Assembly: GCA_012031225.1 (NCBI GenBank)
Contig: JAAUTZ010000004.1
Location: forward strand, 62,409-104,952
DNA from: Chloroflexaceae bacterium
Lineage (GTDB): Bacteria; Chloroflexota; Chloroflexia; Chloroflexales; Chloroflexaceae
Reading direction: 5' to 3'
Length of the DNA: 42,544 nt
Under the pieces are notes generated by a model. It made no database searches. It was given only the letters and a program-made list of their open reading frames with translations, and was not told where the DNA came from. The position numbers were made by a program, and so were the translations under genes. Below, in pieces: positions 1 through 8,266 of the stretch (within the stretch, counting starts at the first letter, position 1; the number at the start of each line of letters is the position of its first letter).

Positions 1-2
1 TT

Positions 3-2659
3 GATGATCGCATCACAGAAGAGGTTGAATTCCCGCACCTGTTCAATCCGGGTACAGGGACGAGCGTGGGTATCCAAGTCCCGCTGACAGTTGCGATTGG
101 TTCTGACCCGCGTGCGGTAGCACCGGGCGAACAGGCCAAACTGACGCTGGAAGTGAGCAACTTCTTGCCGCAGGAAGTGCGTGGCGTGCAGCTCGTCTAC
201 GACATTCAGCCGGGGGCCTACTACATCACCAACACGGCCAGCATGCCCACCGCCATCACCACCATGCCGCGCACTGATCAGCCCGCGCAAACTATCGCCT
301 GGACGTTTGATATATCCGGCACGCAAAGCCTCCGAGCACCGACCAAGCTGGCGTTTACGTTCACCATCTCGACGACGGCCACCAAACCAGATCGGGGTAC
401 CGCCACGCTGATTATTCCAGAGCGTGCGAATGTACCGAGCGAGTGTATCGGCAGCGTACTTGGTGGCACGCGGGTCAATATTCCGGCTGATGACAAAGTG
501 GTGGTGACAAAGCGGGTTGACCTTCCCGAAGAACGCTTCGCAGGTGATATTGCGTTGGTTGATCAGGGCGAGGAAGTCACCTTCCTAATCGAGATCGAGA
601 ACCGCAGCACCCGTGCGATCAATGGCTTTAGCTTGACCGACCAGCTCCCCGCGCATAGTGCCGAGAGCATCACCGCCGAAAATCCAGATGGATCAGCCCG
701 CTTCAATCTCCTACAGGATTCGATCACGCCTCCCCCAGCCGACATCGGCACGGAGGGCGGGGGCGCAATCTTCTGGCGCAACATCAACCTACCCGCGCTG
801 GATACCACCGTGCTGCAATATCGGGTAGCGGTAGGCGGGTTGGAATACTTCACCTACTGCAACGTTGCGGAAGGGATCCTTCCGGCTGGAGCGCAAGGCT
901 TGCAGGTAGATAATAGAGAAGCTACGCAGTGCATCAAAGTCAATCCTGAAATGGAGATGCTCAAGACGAGTAACAAAGAAGGGGCCCTCCCCGGTGAGGA
1001 GATCCGCTTTAGCCTACGCCTGCAAAACAATACCGGCATTACTCAAACCGTCGGGATCGCCGATGCGTTTGTGCCCAGCGAATTTGAGTTCCTGCGCGTG
1101 GACCCGAGCCAGACCTATGGCACCCCGCCACGCACCATTTCCCTCGATGATGGCCGAACCGTGTTGCAGTGGGACCAAGTGCCAATGCCACCGGGCGGGC
1201 GGCTCGAAGCGGCCTTCTTTGCGCGCATTCCGCCGGGCGAGTGTAGCACCGGGCGCGGTGCCTACACCAATCGTATGCTGATGTTGTATCGTTCGATCAT
1301 CAGCCCATCTACACCGCCGTATCTCGTCGTCCGCTCACCCGATACCAATTCAAAGGTGCAGTTCAAGTGTATCCGGCGCACGCTCGAATTTAACATTCGT
1401 GCCAACCAGACCAATCCGTCGCTGGAAACGGCATTCCCGTATCAGCTCGATATAAAGAATACGAATGTGATTGAGCCAGCCCGCAACGTGCGCGTGCAGC
1501 AGCTGCTGCCGCGTGGCTTCCGCTACGACAGCCCGTCGACTTCGGGCAACATGCAAGAACGCCCAACCGAAACAACGCTTCCCGATGGGCGCGTGCAACT
1601 GACATGGAACATTCCAGAGATTGCCCCCAATACCAGCTTCCGCATCCAATATCTGGCCCGGGCGGGGCAGAGCGTTGGCCCGCAAGTCACCGAGATGCGC
1701 GTGGTGCCAACCGAGGCCACATGGACAGCCGACTGCCCCGCCGCACGCACGCTCTGTGTAGCGGGTGATGACACGGTGAAATATGCAACCACTACTGTCA
1801 ATGTGCTGGCCCTGCTCACAGCTACCCCGAATCTGATCGTCCCTGAGGGCTGTCTGGATGTCGGTGAGCCTCTGCAATACGTCGTTTCGCTTGTCAATAC
1901 CGACTCATCCCGGGCCTACGCCAATACCACCGTCGCGCTCACGCTATCGCTCGGACTCCAGTATGTCGGCGTATTGACGGATACCGTGCCGACCCAGTAC
2001 GGCAGCTCGGAGCCAATGGCGAGACGGTGCTAACGTGGGAGAATTTGACCGTCGAGCGGCCCCGTTCTGGGCAGCAAATCCAACTCGACTTGGGCATCAG
2101 GCTGCAAGTGGGCGGCGTGCTAGGGCGGCTACCCACCAACGTCGAAGTGAATACCCCCGATGGACTCGTGCCCCTCAAAGAGGGCGAGGTTGACCCGAAC
2201 GTGAGCGTATGTGATGATACTGTGCAGAACCTGACCGTGCTGAAAGAGATCAACCCGCGCCGGGCCCAGCCGGGCGAGGAGTTTGTCTACCTAATCACGT
2301 TAGGCAATGACAATGCGGGTGCGGTGAATGTGACGAGCTTACGCGAGCAACTGCCCGCCAACTTCACGTTCGTTGAGATGATGCCCGAGTCCGGCATTAG
2401 CCAAGCCCCGACGATTAGCGACGGTCGGCTGGAGTGGCGGCGCATCCCTGTGCCACGCAAAGAGGGTGATGTGCCGGGCAGAACAGAACTCCGCTTCCGC
2501 GTGCGCGTAGAGCGCAGTGCCCAACTCGCTACGTACAGCAGCAACACCACCGTCACGGGGACAACCCCCACCGTCCCGGTCGAGTATATCGGACAGGATG
2601 TCCAGATCCGTGTTGCCTACGAGAATGAAATCTACTTGCCGCTGATTGTGCGGCGGTAG
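3..2659 (+). CDS. DUF11-repeat surface protein, 5'-partial, frameshifted
   Basis: The frame is open from the first bases of the window, so the true start lies upstream; the GTG at 66 is internal. About 885 residues are visible. They form at least six repeats of the DUF11/conserved-repeat type, beta-sandwich modules built around PGE(E/Q) followed by a V-x-N-x-x-x motif and an LP-x-x-(F/L) motif. These are typical of large secreted cell-surface or adhesive proteins. The frame is lost between about 2000 and 2016: the upstream frame stops at 2033, while the continuation (NGETVLTWENLTVERP) is read from about 2017 in the frame that ends at 2659. One missing base restores a continuous protein. The C-terminus ends in IYLPLIVRR, matching the tail of the protein at 34728-35330 and possibly a sorting signal. 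DUF11 assignment is firm; ligand and role are unknown. Confidence 0.8.
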
Positions 2660-2706
2660 TTGTCCGTTGCTGGGCCGCTACCGTGCGTAGCAGCTGAGAC
2701 ATCCAG

Positions 2707-2740
2707 CCCCCTGTATAGTTCACTGTACAGGGGGTTATGT
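2707..2740 (+). terminator. Rho-independent terminator of the DUF11 gene
   Basis: A 12-bp stem pairs 2707-2718 with 2723-2734 (CCCCCTGTATAG / CTGTACAGGGGG, one G-U pair) around a TTCA tetraloop. It is followed by the T-rich TTATGTTT. It lies about 50 bp after the stop codon, the classical intrinsic-terminator layout. Confidence 0.85.
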
Positions 2741-2842
2741 TTAATTGATAATATCATCCTATACGGGTACATTGTCGTAATCTCAAAGTTATTGCATTGT
2801 CGCAGTAACGCTCGCTTAAAGCACAGAGAATGGAGATGAGGA

Positions 2843-4114
2843 ATGATGAGTCATATCGCCCCCCCAACCGAGCCACGCAATCCGTTTGTAATGGCGCAGC
2901 AGCAGTTCGATCTCGCGGCCGATCTGCTGGAACTCCCAAACAGCATTCGCCGCCGCCTGCGTGTGCCCCGCCGCGAGCTGAAAGTTGCCGTGCCTGTCCG
3001 GATGGATGACGGCGAGGTGATGGTGTATGAGGGCTACCGCGTGCAGCACAGCCTTGCGCGGGGGCCTGCGAAGGGGGGGATCCGGTATCACCCCGATGTG
3101 GATATTGACACGGTGCGGGCTTTGGCCATGTGGATGTCGTGGAAGTGTGCGCTGGTGAATATCCCCTTTGGCGGATCGAAGGGCGGGGTTGCCGTTGATC
3201 CGCGGGGGCTTTCGCTGGGCGAGTTGGAACGCTTGACACGCCGCTATGCCGCCGAGATCAGCATCATCATTGGGCCTGAGAGCGACATTCCCGCACCCGA
3301 TATGAACACCAACGCGCAGACGATGGCGTGGATGATGGATACGCTCTCGATCCATCGCGGGCATACGGTACGGGCCGCCGTGACGGGCAAGCCGCTGCAC
3401 ATTGGCGGCTCGGAGGGGCGCGTTGAGGCAACCGCACGCGGGCTGATCTATGTGCTGCATGAGAGCCTGAAATTGCTGGAGCTATCGCCGCCCGCAACGC
3501 GAGTAGCGATCCAAGGCTTTGGCAATGTGGGCGGAAATGCAGCTCGTATGCTGCACAACGATGGTCTGCCGATTGTAGCGGTGAGTGATATGTATGGCGG
3601 GCTATACCATCCCCGCGGGCTAGATATTGCGGCGGTGCAAGTGCATGTGCAGCGCACGGGCAGCGTGATCGGCTACCGTGAAGCCGAGCCGATCAGCAAT
3701 GCCGAACTGCTGGAGCTACCGTGTGAGGTGCTGATCCCAGCTGCACTCGGCAATCAGATCACGAGTGAGAATGCTCACCGCATCCACGCCCGCATCCTTG
3801 CCGAAGGTGCGAATGGGCCCACTACGCCCGAAGCGGACGCGATCCTGCAAGAGCAGGGGACGTTTGTTATTCCGGATGTATTGGGCAATGCGGGCGGGGT
3901 GATCGTGAGCTACTTTGAGTGGGTGCAGGGCTTGCAGGAGTATTTCTGGTCGGAGCAGGAAGTCAACACGAATCTCGAACGGATCATCGTGAAAGCCTTC
4001 CACGATGTCATGCGTGTCGTGGCTGAGCAGCAGCACTATGCCCGCACCGCGGCGTATCTGCTGGCGGTGCGGCGAGTTGCCGATGCCGCCGAGACCCGCG
4101 GCGTATATCCCTAA
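2843..4114 (+). CDS. gdhA: Glu/Leu/Phe/Val dehydrogenase family (glutamate dehydrogenase)
   Basis: The 423-residue product has the usual length of hexameric glutamate dehydrogenases, which interconvert glutamate and 2-oxoglutarate plus ammonia with NAD(P)(H) in the cytoplasm. Near residues 70-80 lies the GPAKGGIRYHP substrate-binding segment. The catalytic-lysine motif PFGGSKGGV is near residue 110, PAPDMNT follows, and the Rossmann dinucleotide motif GFGNVGG is near residue 220. The C-terminal half contains the conserved ILAEGANGPTTPEAD segment. The ATG at 2843 follows a purine-rich GGAGATGAGGA. Upstream is the terminator of the DUF11 gene, so it is transcribed on its own. Coenzyme preference and leucine- versus glutamate-type specificity cannot be settled from motifs alone; glutamate dehydrogenase is the best call. 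Confidence 0.92.
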   Translation: MMSHIAPPTEPRNPFVMAQQQFDLAADLLELPNSIRRRLRVPRRELKVAVPVRMDDGEVMVYEGYRVQHSLARGPAKGGIRYHPDVDIDTVRALAMWMSWKCALVNIPFGGSKGGVAVDPRGLSLGELERLTRRYAAEISIIIGPESDIPAPDMNTNAQTMAWMMDTLSIHRGHTVRAAVTGKPLHIGGSEGRVEATARGLIYVLHESLKLLELSPPATRVAIQGFGNVGGNAARMLHNDGLPIVAVSDMYGGLYHPRGLDIAAVQVHVQRTGSVIGYREAEPISNAELLELPCEVLIPAALGNQITSENAHRIHARILAEGANGPTTPEADAILQEQGTFVIPDVLGNAGGVIVSYFEWVQGLQEYFWSEQEVNTNLERIIVKAFHDVMRVVAEQQHYARTAAYLLAVRRVADAAETRGVYP

Positions 4115-4117
4115 GCC

Positions 4118-4169
4118 CCTACACGCCCCACCACATGCGGGGCAAGCGTCCCGCATGTCCCCTTGTAGG
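4118..4169. other. Strong nested inverted repeat after gdhA
   Basis: An inner perfect 9-bp stem (ACATGCGGG 4133-4141 with CCCGCATGT 4150-4158) is flanked by an outer CCTACA/TGTAGG pair (4118-4123 with 4164-4169). It starts four bases after the gdhA stop. No T-run follows, so it would be an mRNA 3'-end stabiliser or an atypical terminator rather than a classical one. Confidence 0.55.
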
Positions 4170-4197
4170 CCGTGCCCATGCACAGTCCGCTCGAAAC

Positions 4198-4206
4198 TGG
4201 TACAAT
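4198..4206 (+). promoter_or_regulatory. Extended -10 promoter element (TGGTACAAT)
   Basis: TGG at 4198-4200 followed by TACAAT at 4201-4206 forms an extended -10 box about 70 bp upstream of the peptidase start at 4275. No convincing -35 lies 16-18 bp upstream. It matches other start regions in this window. Confidence 0.5.
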
Positions 4207-4274
4207 GCCTGTAGTGTGAGTTCCTGTTGGGCGCACGCCGCGCCATGAGGCTTGATGTTGCAAGGATGGAAGAT

Positions 4275-5720
4275 ATGCCCCACGTTTCCCGTGTCCCCAA
4301 TAGATCCCGCGCTTGCTGGGTGTGGCAAGTGCTGGTGCTGCTGATCCTGCTTGGCGGCAGTGCCGTGTTGCCCCTGCGCCCCGCCGCCGCCCAGAGTGAC
4401 GAATGGGCTGAACTCTCGACCACCTATTTCACGATCCTGTATGCCCCCGATGAGACTGGGCGGCTGGAAGCGGAAGCCTATGCTGGCTTCGTGGATCAGA
4501 TTTATGACGAGATCGCTACCTTGTTTGAGTATCGTGCCGCTGCGCCCTTGATGCTCCGCCTGTTCCCCTCATTCGAGAGCTACCAAGCGGTCAACCCGCT
4601 CGCCCGCGATATACCCGGCATTGTCGCGCATGCCGATTTTCGCAAGCGCGAATTGGCGGTGGTGTTGCCCCGCACCGAGCAGCAATCGCCGGATGAGATC
4701 CAGAACAATATCCGCCACGAACTGACCCACATCTTCGCCGCAGATCTAAGCAACAATCAACTGAATACTGGCTTCCAAGAGGGCATTGCCCAATATGTTG
4801 AAATCCCAACGGGCGAGTATACCCGCAAGCTCGAACTGATCCAGCAAGCCCTTGCGAGCAATCGCGTGATTAGCTGGAGCGATCTGCAAGAACGCGAGCG
4901 CATCTACAATGAGCCACAGATCGGCTACCCGCAATCGCTCTCGATTGTCACCTTCCTGATCGAGAACTATGGCTTCCGCGCCTTCCGCACGTTTATCGAA
5001 GAGACGGGCCGCAGCACAGGCTACCGCGCCGCCCTGCAAACAGTCTACCGCACGTCCCCATCCGAGCTAGAGGCGCAGTGGCAAGCGTGGCTGCCCTCGT
5101 TTGTAGATGGCACGTATGTCACCCGTCCGGCGATTGGCTTCGACCTGAACTACCCGATCCGCCTGCTTGAGCAGGGCCGCTATGCGGAAGCCCAGAGCGA
5201 GCTTGAAGCCACGATTGAGTGGCTCCGCACGACCCCGCAGCAGGATACCCTGCAAGAAGCGGAAGCCCTGCTGATCCGTAGCCGCGCCGGCCAGCAAGCC
5301 ACCCAGATTGCGCTGAGTGCCCGCACCGCGCTTGCCAGTGGCGAGTATGAACAGGCATTGAACCTGATCCAGCAAGCCCGCCAAGCCTTTGCTGCGATTG
5401 GCGATACGCGCCAAGAGCAGGTGCTCGAGGTTTATGCCGCACGGGCCACACGCGGCTTACGGGCCAATCAGCAACTCGCCGCCGCCAGTAGCCAGATGGA
5501 GTCGTTCCGTTTCTGGGATGCGCGTGATGCTGCCGAGCGAGCGGCACAAGAGTATGCCCGGCTCGGCGATACGCAACGTGCCGAGCAGGCTCTTGCGCTG
5601 CGCGATAGCCTCAGCGATTGGCAACGCCTCGCAGGGGGTGGCTTGGTGGTGCTCGGTGTGTTGAGCTTGCTGGCGAGCCTGTGGGGGCGATGGCTCCTCA
5701 ATGACCAAGAGGTGTGGTAG
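4275..5720 (+). CDS. Secreted/membrane-anchored MA-type (gluzincin) metallopeptidase
   Basis: The product has 481 residues from the ATG at 4275, preceded by AAGGA at 4262-4266; in-frame starts at 4227 and 4266 are less well placed. An N-terminal signal segment (hydrophobic stretch near residues 14-36 ending RPAAAQSDEW) directs export. The catalytic zinc motif HELTH occupies residues 148-152, and a downstream glutamate in QEGIAQY (E169) fits the third zinc ligand, as in MA-like peptidases (PF13485 type). The second half (about 300-455) is helical with TPR-like, Ala/Gln/Glu-rich repeats, and a C-terminal hydrophobic helix (about 456-475) would anchor the protein. It would therefore act on the outside of the membrane. 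Substrate unknown. The stop lies 6 bp before pxpA, so the two are probably cotranscribed. Confidence 0.8.
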   Translation: MPHVSRVPNRSRACWVWQVLVLLILLGGSAVLPLRPAAAQSDEWAELSTTYFTILYAPDETGRLEAEAYAGFVDQIYDEIATLFEYRAAAPLMLRLFPSFESYQAVNPLARDIPGIVAHADFRKRELAVVLPRTEQQSPDEIQNNIRHELTHIFAADLSNNQLNTGFQEGIAQYVEIPTGEYTRKLELIQQALASNRVISWSDLQERERIYNEPQIGYPQSLSIVTFLIENYGFRAFRTFIEETGRSTGYRAALQTVYRTSPSELEAQWQAWLPSFVDGTYVTRPAIGFDLNYPIRLLEQGRYAEAQSELEATIEWLRTTPQQDTLQEAEALLIRSRAGQQATQIALSARTALASGEYEQALNLIQQARQAFAAIGDTRQEQVLEVYAARATRGLRANQQLAAASSQMESFRFWDARDAAERAAQEYARLGDTQRAEQALALRDSLSDWQRLAGGGLVVLGVLSLLASLWGRWLLNDQEVW

Positions 5721-5726
5721 GCGCGT

Positions 5727-6512
5727 ATGGCAGCAGAGCGCATCCTTGCCCCAAGCCCGATTGACCTGAACTGCGACTATGGTGAGACCTTCGGTGGCTC
5801 GTTGGTGCAAGATGATGTCACCCTGTTGCAGTATGTCTCCTCGATCAATATTGCCTGTGGCGCACACAGCGGCGATCCCGACGTGATGCGGCGTGCGCTG
5901 ACTCAAGCCCGCACGCACGGCGTAGCTATTGGGGCCCATCCCGGCTTCCCCGACATCAGCGGCTTCGGGCGGCGGTTGCTGCATATGTCACCCGATGAGG
6001 TCTACAACAGTGTGCTGGCTCAGGTTGGCGCGTTGGCGGCACTAGCGCGGGCGGAAGGGCTGACGCTGACGCACGTCAAGGGGCATGGCGCACTCTACAA
6101 CCACGCCGCCCACGATCTGCCAACAGCCACGGCTATCGCGCAGGCAGTTGCTACCTTCGATCCCGCGCTGATCCTTGTTGGGCTATCCGGCTCGGCGATG
6201 ATAACGGCGGGCGAGCAGGCGGGCGTGCGGGTGGCCCGCGAGGCCTTTGTAGACCGGGCCTATGAAGCGGATGGCAGCCTGCGCTCGCGGCGGCTAGAAG
6301 GGGCGGTGATCCTCGACAACCAGCACGCCCTTGCGCAGGCCCTGAGCATTGCCCGCGAGGGCACGGTGATAACCTATGCCGGAACCCAGATTGACGTACC
6401 CGCCGAGACCCTGTGCCTGCACGGGGATACACCCGGCGCACGCGAACGGGCAGCAGTCGTGCGGCAGGGGCTAGCGGCGGCGGGGGTGGTGGTGCGTAGG
6501 CTGGGGGTCTAG
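5727..6512 (+). CDS. pxpA: 5-oxoprolinase subunit A (LamB/YcsF family)
   Basis: The 261-residue product has the usual length of PxpA, which works with PxpB and PxpC in ATP-dependent opening of 5-oxoproline (pyroglutamate) to glutamate. Diagnostic motifs are visible: DLNCDYGETFGG near the N-terminus, NIACGAHSGDPDVM, GAHPGFPD followed by GFGRR, VKGHGALYNH, and ETLCLHGDTPGA near the C-terminus. The ATG at 5727 sits 6 bp after the peptidase stop. The linkage is suggestive: a peptidase could release N-terminal pyroglutamate, and a glutamate dehydrogenase gene is close by. PxpB and PxpC, normally adjacent, are not in this window. The stop codon runs directly into the 14-bp repeat array. Confidence 0.9.
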   Translation: MAAERILAPSPIDLNCDYGETFGGSLVQDDVTLLQYVSSINIACGAHSGDPDVMRRALTQARTHGVAIGAHPGFPDISGFGRRLLHMSPDEVYNSVLAQVGALAALARAEGLTLTHVKGHGALYNHAAHDLPTATAIAQAVATFDPALILVGLSGSAMITAGEQAGVRVAREAFVDRAYEADGSLRSRRLEGAVILDNQHALAQALSIAREGTVITYAGTQIDVPAETLCLHGDTPGARERAAVVRQGLAAAGVVVRRLGV

Positions 6513-6687
6513 GTGTCAGGGGTCAGGTGTCAGGGATCAGGTGTCAGGGGTCAGGTGTTAGGCGTTGAGAGGTAAGGTATGCCTGAAAGGCCTTCCACTT
6601 TCCTTGACAGTCTTCGTGGTTGCCTTTACCAAAGCAGCTAACCCCGCATCCTAACACCTAAATCCCTGACTCCTGACACCTGACACT
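6512..6687. repeat. Inverted arrays of a 14-bp GGTGTCAGGGGTCA repeat between convergent genes
   Basis: The left arm (6512-6562) holds three direct 14-bp units, GGTGTCAGGG(G/A)TCA, followed by a partial GGTGTTAGG. The right arm (6650-6687) carries the same family in the opposite orientation and likewise ends in the complement of GTGTTAGG. About 87 bp of unrelated sequence separates them. The arms could fold into a long hairpin. Filling the gap between convergent genes, the element could act as a bidirectional terminator or be a decayed REP/MITE-like element. Confidence 0.8.
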
Positions 6688-6694
6688 TCAGCCC

Positions 6695-7705
6695 CTACGG
6701 TACTGCTTGCGTTTCGTGTTGAGTGGGGGCTACATCCGCCAGTGGCAGGGACATGCGCTGGCGGTGGCGAGCATGCAGATAGATCCCCAAGCCAACTAGC
6801 AAGCCTAGCGCAAGGCTGAGTTGCAGGGCTAGCACGAGACCAAATACACCTAGCAAGAGCGGCACAAGCAGGGCAACCGTTGCAGTTGGGATTGGGAGCG
6901 TGAGTTGCACCGGTATCGCCACCAACGACAGTAGCGCATCGAGCACAGAGCCGAGCAGGATGCCCACGACCAGCGCACCAAAGCCCTCGCGCAGGGGCAA
7001 TGTTGCTGCACCAGCAGCTAGCGCGAGCATTGCGCTGCGGGCCCGAGTAAAGCCTTCGAGCAGCAGATACACAAGCCAAAATACCACGCTTGCGCCGCCT
7101 AGCCCATACAATACCCCAAATACCGTTAAGGCGAAGATTTGCTCGGTGTTAAAGCGTATGGTGTGGAGCGGGGCCGCACTGATGTGCCTCGTACTCAGGA
7201 ACACCACGACCAGCATCGGGATGACGCTGCCGCCCAACGCTCGCCCCAAGACATTCCCTAGCCCTACTGGAAGGGGCACATCGGGATCACGCGGGCTGAC
7301 CCCAGTCAGATATTGCGCGGTTCCAATGAACAGGGCGAGGCCGAGTACCACCGCGCCGATGACGGTATACAGCACCGGTAGCGTAACCGCCATGCGCTGC
7401 AACAGGTTCCAGAGCAGCAGCAGGGCCGGGGTGACAAACAACGCCGTTCCGAAATTAGGAGACAGTAGTACCGTGGGCATGTAGAACTTATCTTCTGGGG
7501 GCAGCTCCAACGCATCGGCATACGATACATACGTACCGATACTGGTGAGGGCGGCGCAGAACAAGAGCAGCACCACCGCAGCAAGCGTTGCGAAGAGACC
7601 ATCCGGAGCGACAAAGCATGTTTCCGATAGGAGCGTACAAGACTGTACCGATGGCGGCGAAGCAGACCACAGGTACAGGTGGACAGGAGCAACACTGATG
7701 TGCAT
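6695..7705 (-). CDS. Unidentified polytopic membrane protein
   Basis: I do not recognise this family. The 336-residue product has roughly eight hydrophobic segments. A short N-terminal region is followed by a helix near residues 35-58, a loop with PPEDKFYMP, paired helices at about 80-130, a loop containing SPRDPDVPLP, and further helices to about residue 312. A short polar His/Arg-rich tail ends the protein. The ATG at 7705 has a good ribosome-binding site (AAGGAG, 9 nt spacing), and a possible -10 TACAAT lies at 7755-7750 on the minus strand. It is monocistronic and converges on pxpA across the repeat array. No transporter or enzyme motif is apparent. Confidence 0.7.
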   Translation of the reverse strand: MHISVAPVHLYLWSASPPSVQSCTLLSETCFVAPDGLFATLAAVVLLLFCAALTSIGTYVSYADALELPPEDKFYMPTVLLSPNFGTALFVTPALLLLWNLLQRMAVTLPVLYTVIGAVVLGLALFIGTAQYLTGVSPRDPDVPLPVGLGNVLGRALGGSVIPMLVVVFLSTRHISAAPLHTIRFNTEQIFALTVFGVLYGLGGASVVFWLVYLLLEGFTRARSAMLALAAGAATLPLREGFGALVVGILLGSVLDALLSLVAIPVQLTLPIPTATVALLVPLLLGVFGLVLALQLSLALGLLVGLGIYLHARHRQRMSLPLADVAPTQHETQAVP

Positions 7706-7854
7706 AACAAGAACTCCTTCTGACGTAAGATAATAAAACTATGCTCTCTATTGTACGCCCCGTAGGTAGCTTCTGTCAGTAGGACTTTACGGCTAATGTC
7801 GGCTAGTGCTTCTGCTTCATGTATCGCTCGCTAGCGGTGGGTGCGCCAAACCTA

Positions 7855-7863
7855 TGGTATACT
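7855..7863 (+). promoter_or_regulatory. Extended -10 element (TGGTATACT) for the CDGSH gene
   Basis: TGG (7855-7857) plus TATACT (7858-7863) gives an extended -10 box, about 50 bp upstream of the GTG start at 7916. No good -35 is seen. The 210-bp gap 7706-7915 also contains the divergent start region of the 7705 gene. Confidence 0.55.
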
Positions 7864-7915
7864 GCATGTATGGGTTTATAGGTAAACTTGAAAGAGCCAA
7901 GAGGAGCTAACGAAC

Positions 7916-8140
7916 GTGGCAGAAGAAACGCTACTCTCATTGAAGAACAATGGGCCAATTATCATTGAAGGCAACTTCCGCATTATGATGGCGGACGGCA
8001 ACGAAGTGATGGTCGAAGGCACCCGCGCCGCGCTGTGCCGCTGTGGAATGTCCGCCAACAAGCCCTTCTGCGATGGCGCACACGCCCGCAATCAGTGGAA
8101 GGCAGAGAACCCCGCGCCCGCCCCTACCGAACAGGAATAG
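7916..8140 (+). CDS. CDGSH-type iron-sulfur protein
   Basis: The 74-residue protein carries the CDGSH iron-sulfur motif in its short prokaryotic form: C41-R-C43, SANKP, then F-C52-D-G-A-H56. The three cysteines and one histidine would hold a redox-active 2Fe-2S cluster. The GTG start at 7916 is preceded by AAGAGGAG at a plausible distance and gives the correct N-terminus. The rest is a small beta-rich domain (IEGNFRIMMADGNEVMVEG), and the C-terminus is Pro/Ala-rich. These small soluble proteins are usually assigned to electron transfer or Fe-S/redox homeostasis; the exact role is unknown. It stands alone between a promoter-like element and a strong hairpin. Confidence 0.9.
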   Translation: MAEETLLSLKNNGPIIIEGNFRIMMADGNEVMVEGTRAALCRCGMSANKPFCDGAHARNQWKAENPAPAPTEQE

Positions 8141-8178
8141 TCCCCGCGCTCACCTTGCCGATCTGGATCACGGGCCGC

Positions 8179-8210
8179 GTGCCTGCTTTGCCGCCGCGCA
8201 AAGCAGGTAC
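8179..8210. other. Perfect hairpin between CDGSH and M42 genes
   Basis: CCTGCTTTGC (8182-8191) pairs perfectly with GCAAAGCAGG (8198-8207) around a CGCCGC loop. Three further pairs, including one G-U, extend the stem to 13 bp. No T-tract follows, so it may be an mRNA-stabilising or processing element, or an atypical terminator. Confidence 0.6.
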
Positions 8211-8266
8211 GTTGCCCTGTGCAATACAAGAACCGTAATGTAACCGATAGCTGAGAGGAGAGATCT

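Noticed and set aside
6512-6687. CRISPR array
   Set aside because: Repeat units are 14 bp and directly adjacent, without unique spacers, and no cas genes are present.
8035-8243. Two small open frames overlapping the CDGSH gene
   Set aside because: They are out of frame with the conserved CDGSH motif and run into the hairpin region; no start signal.
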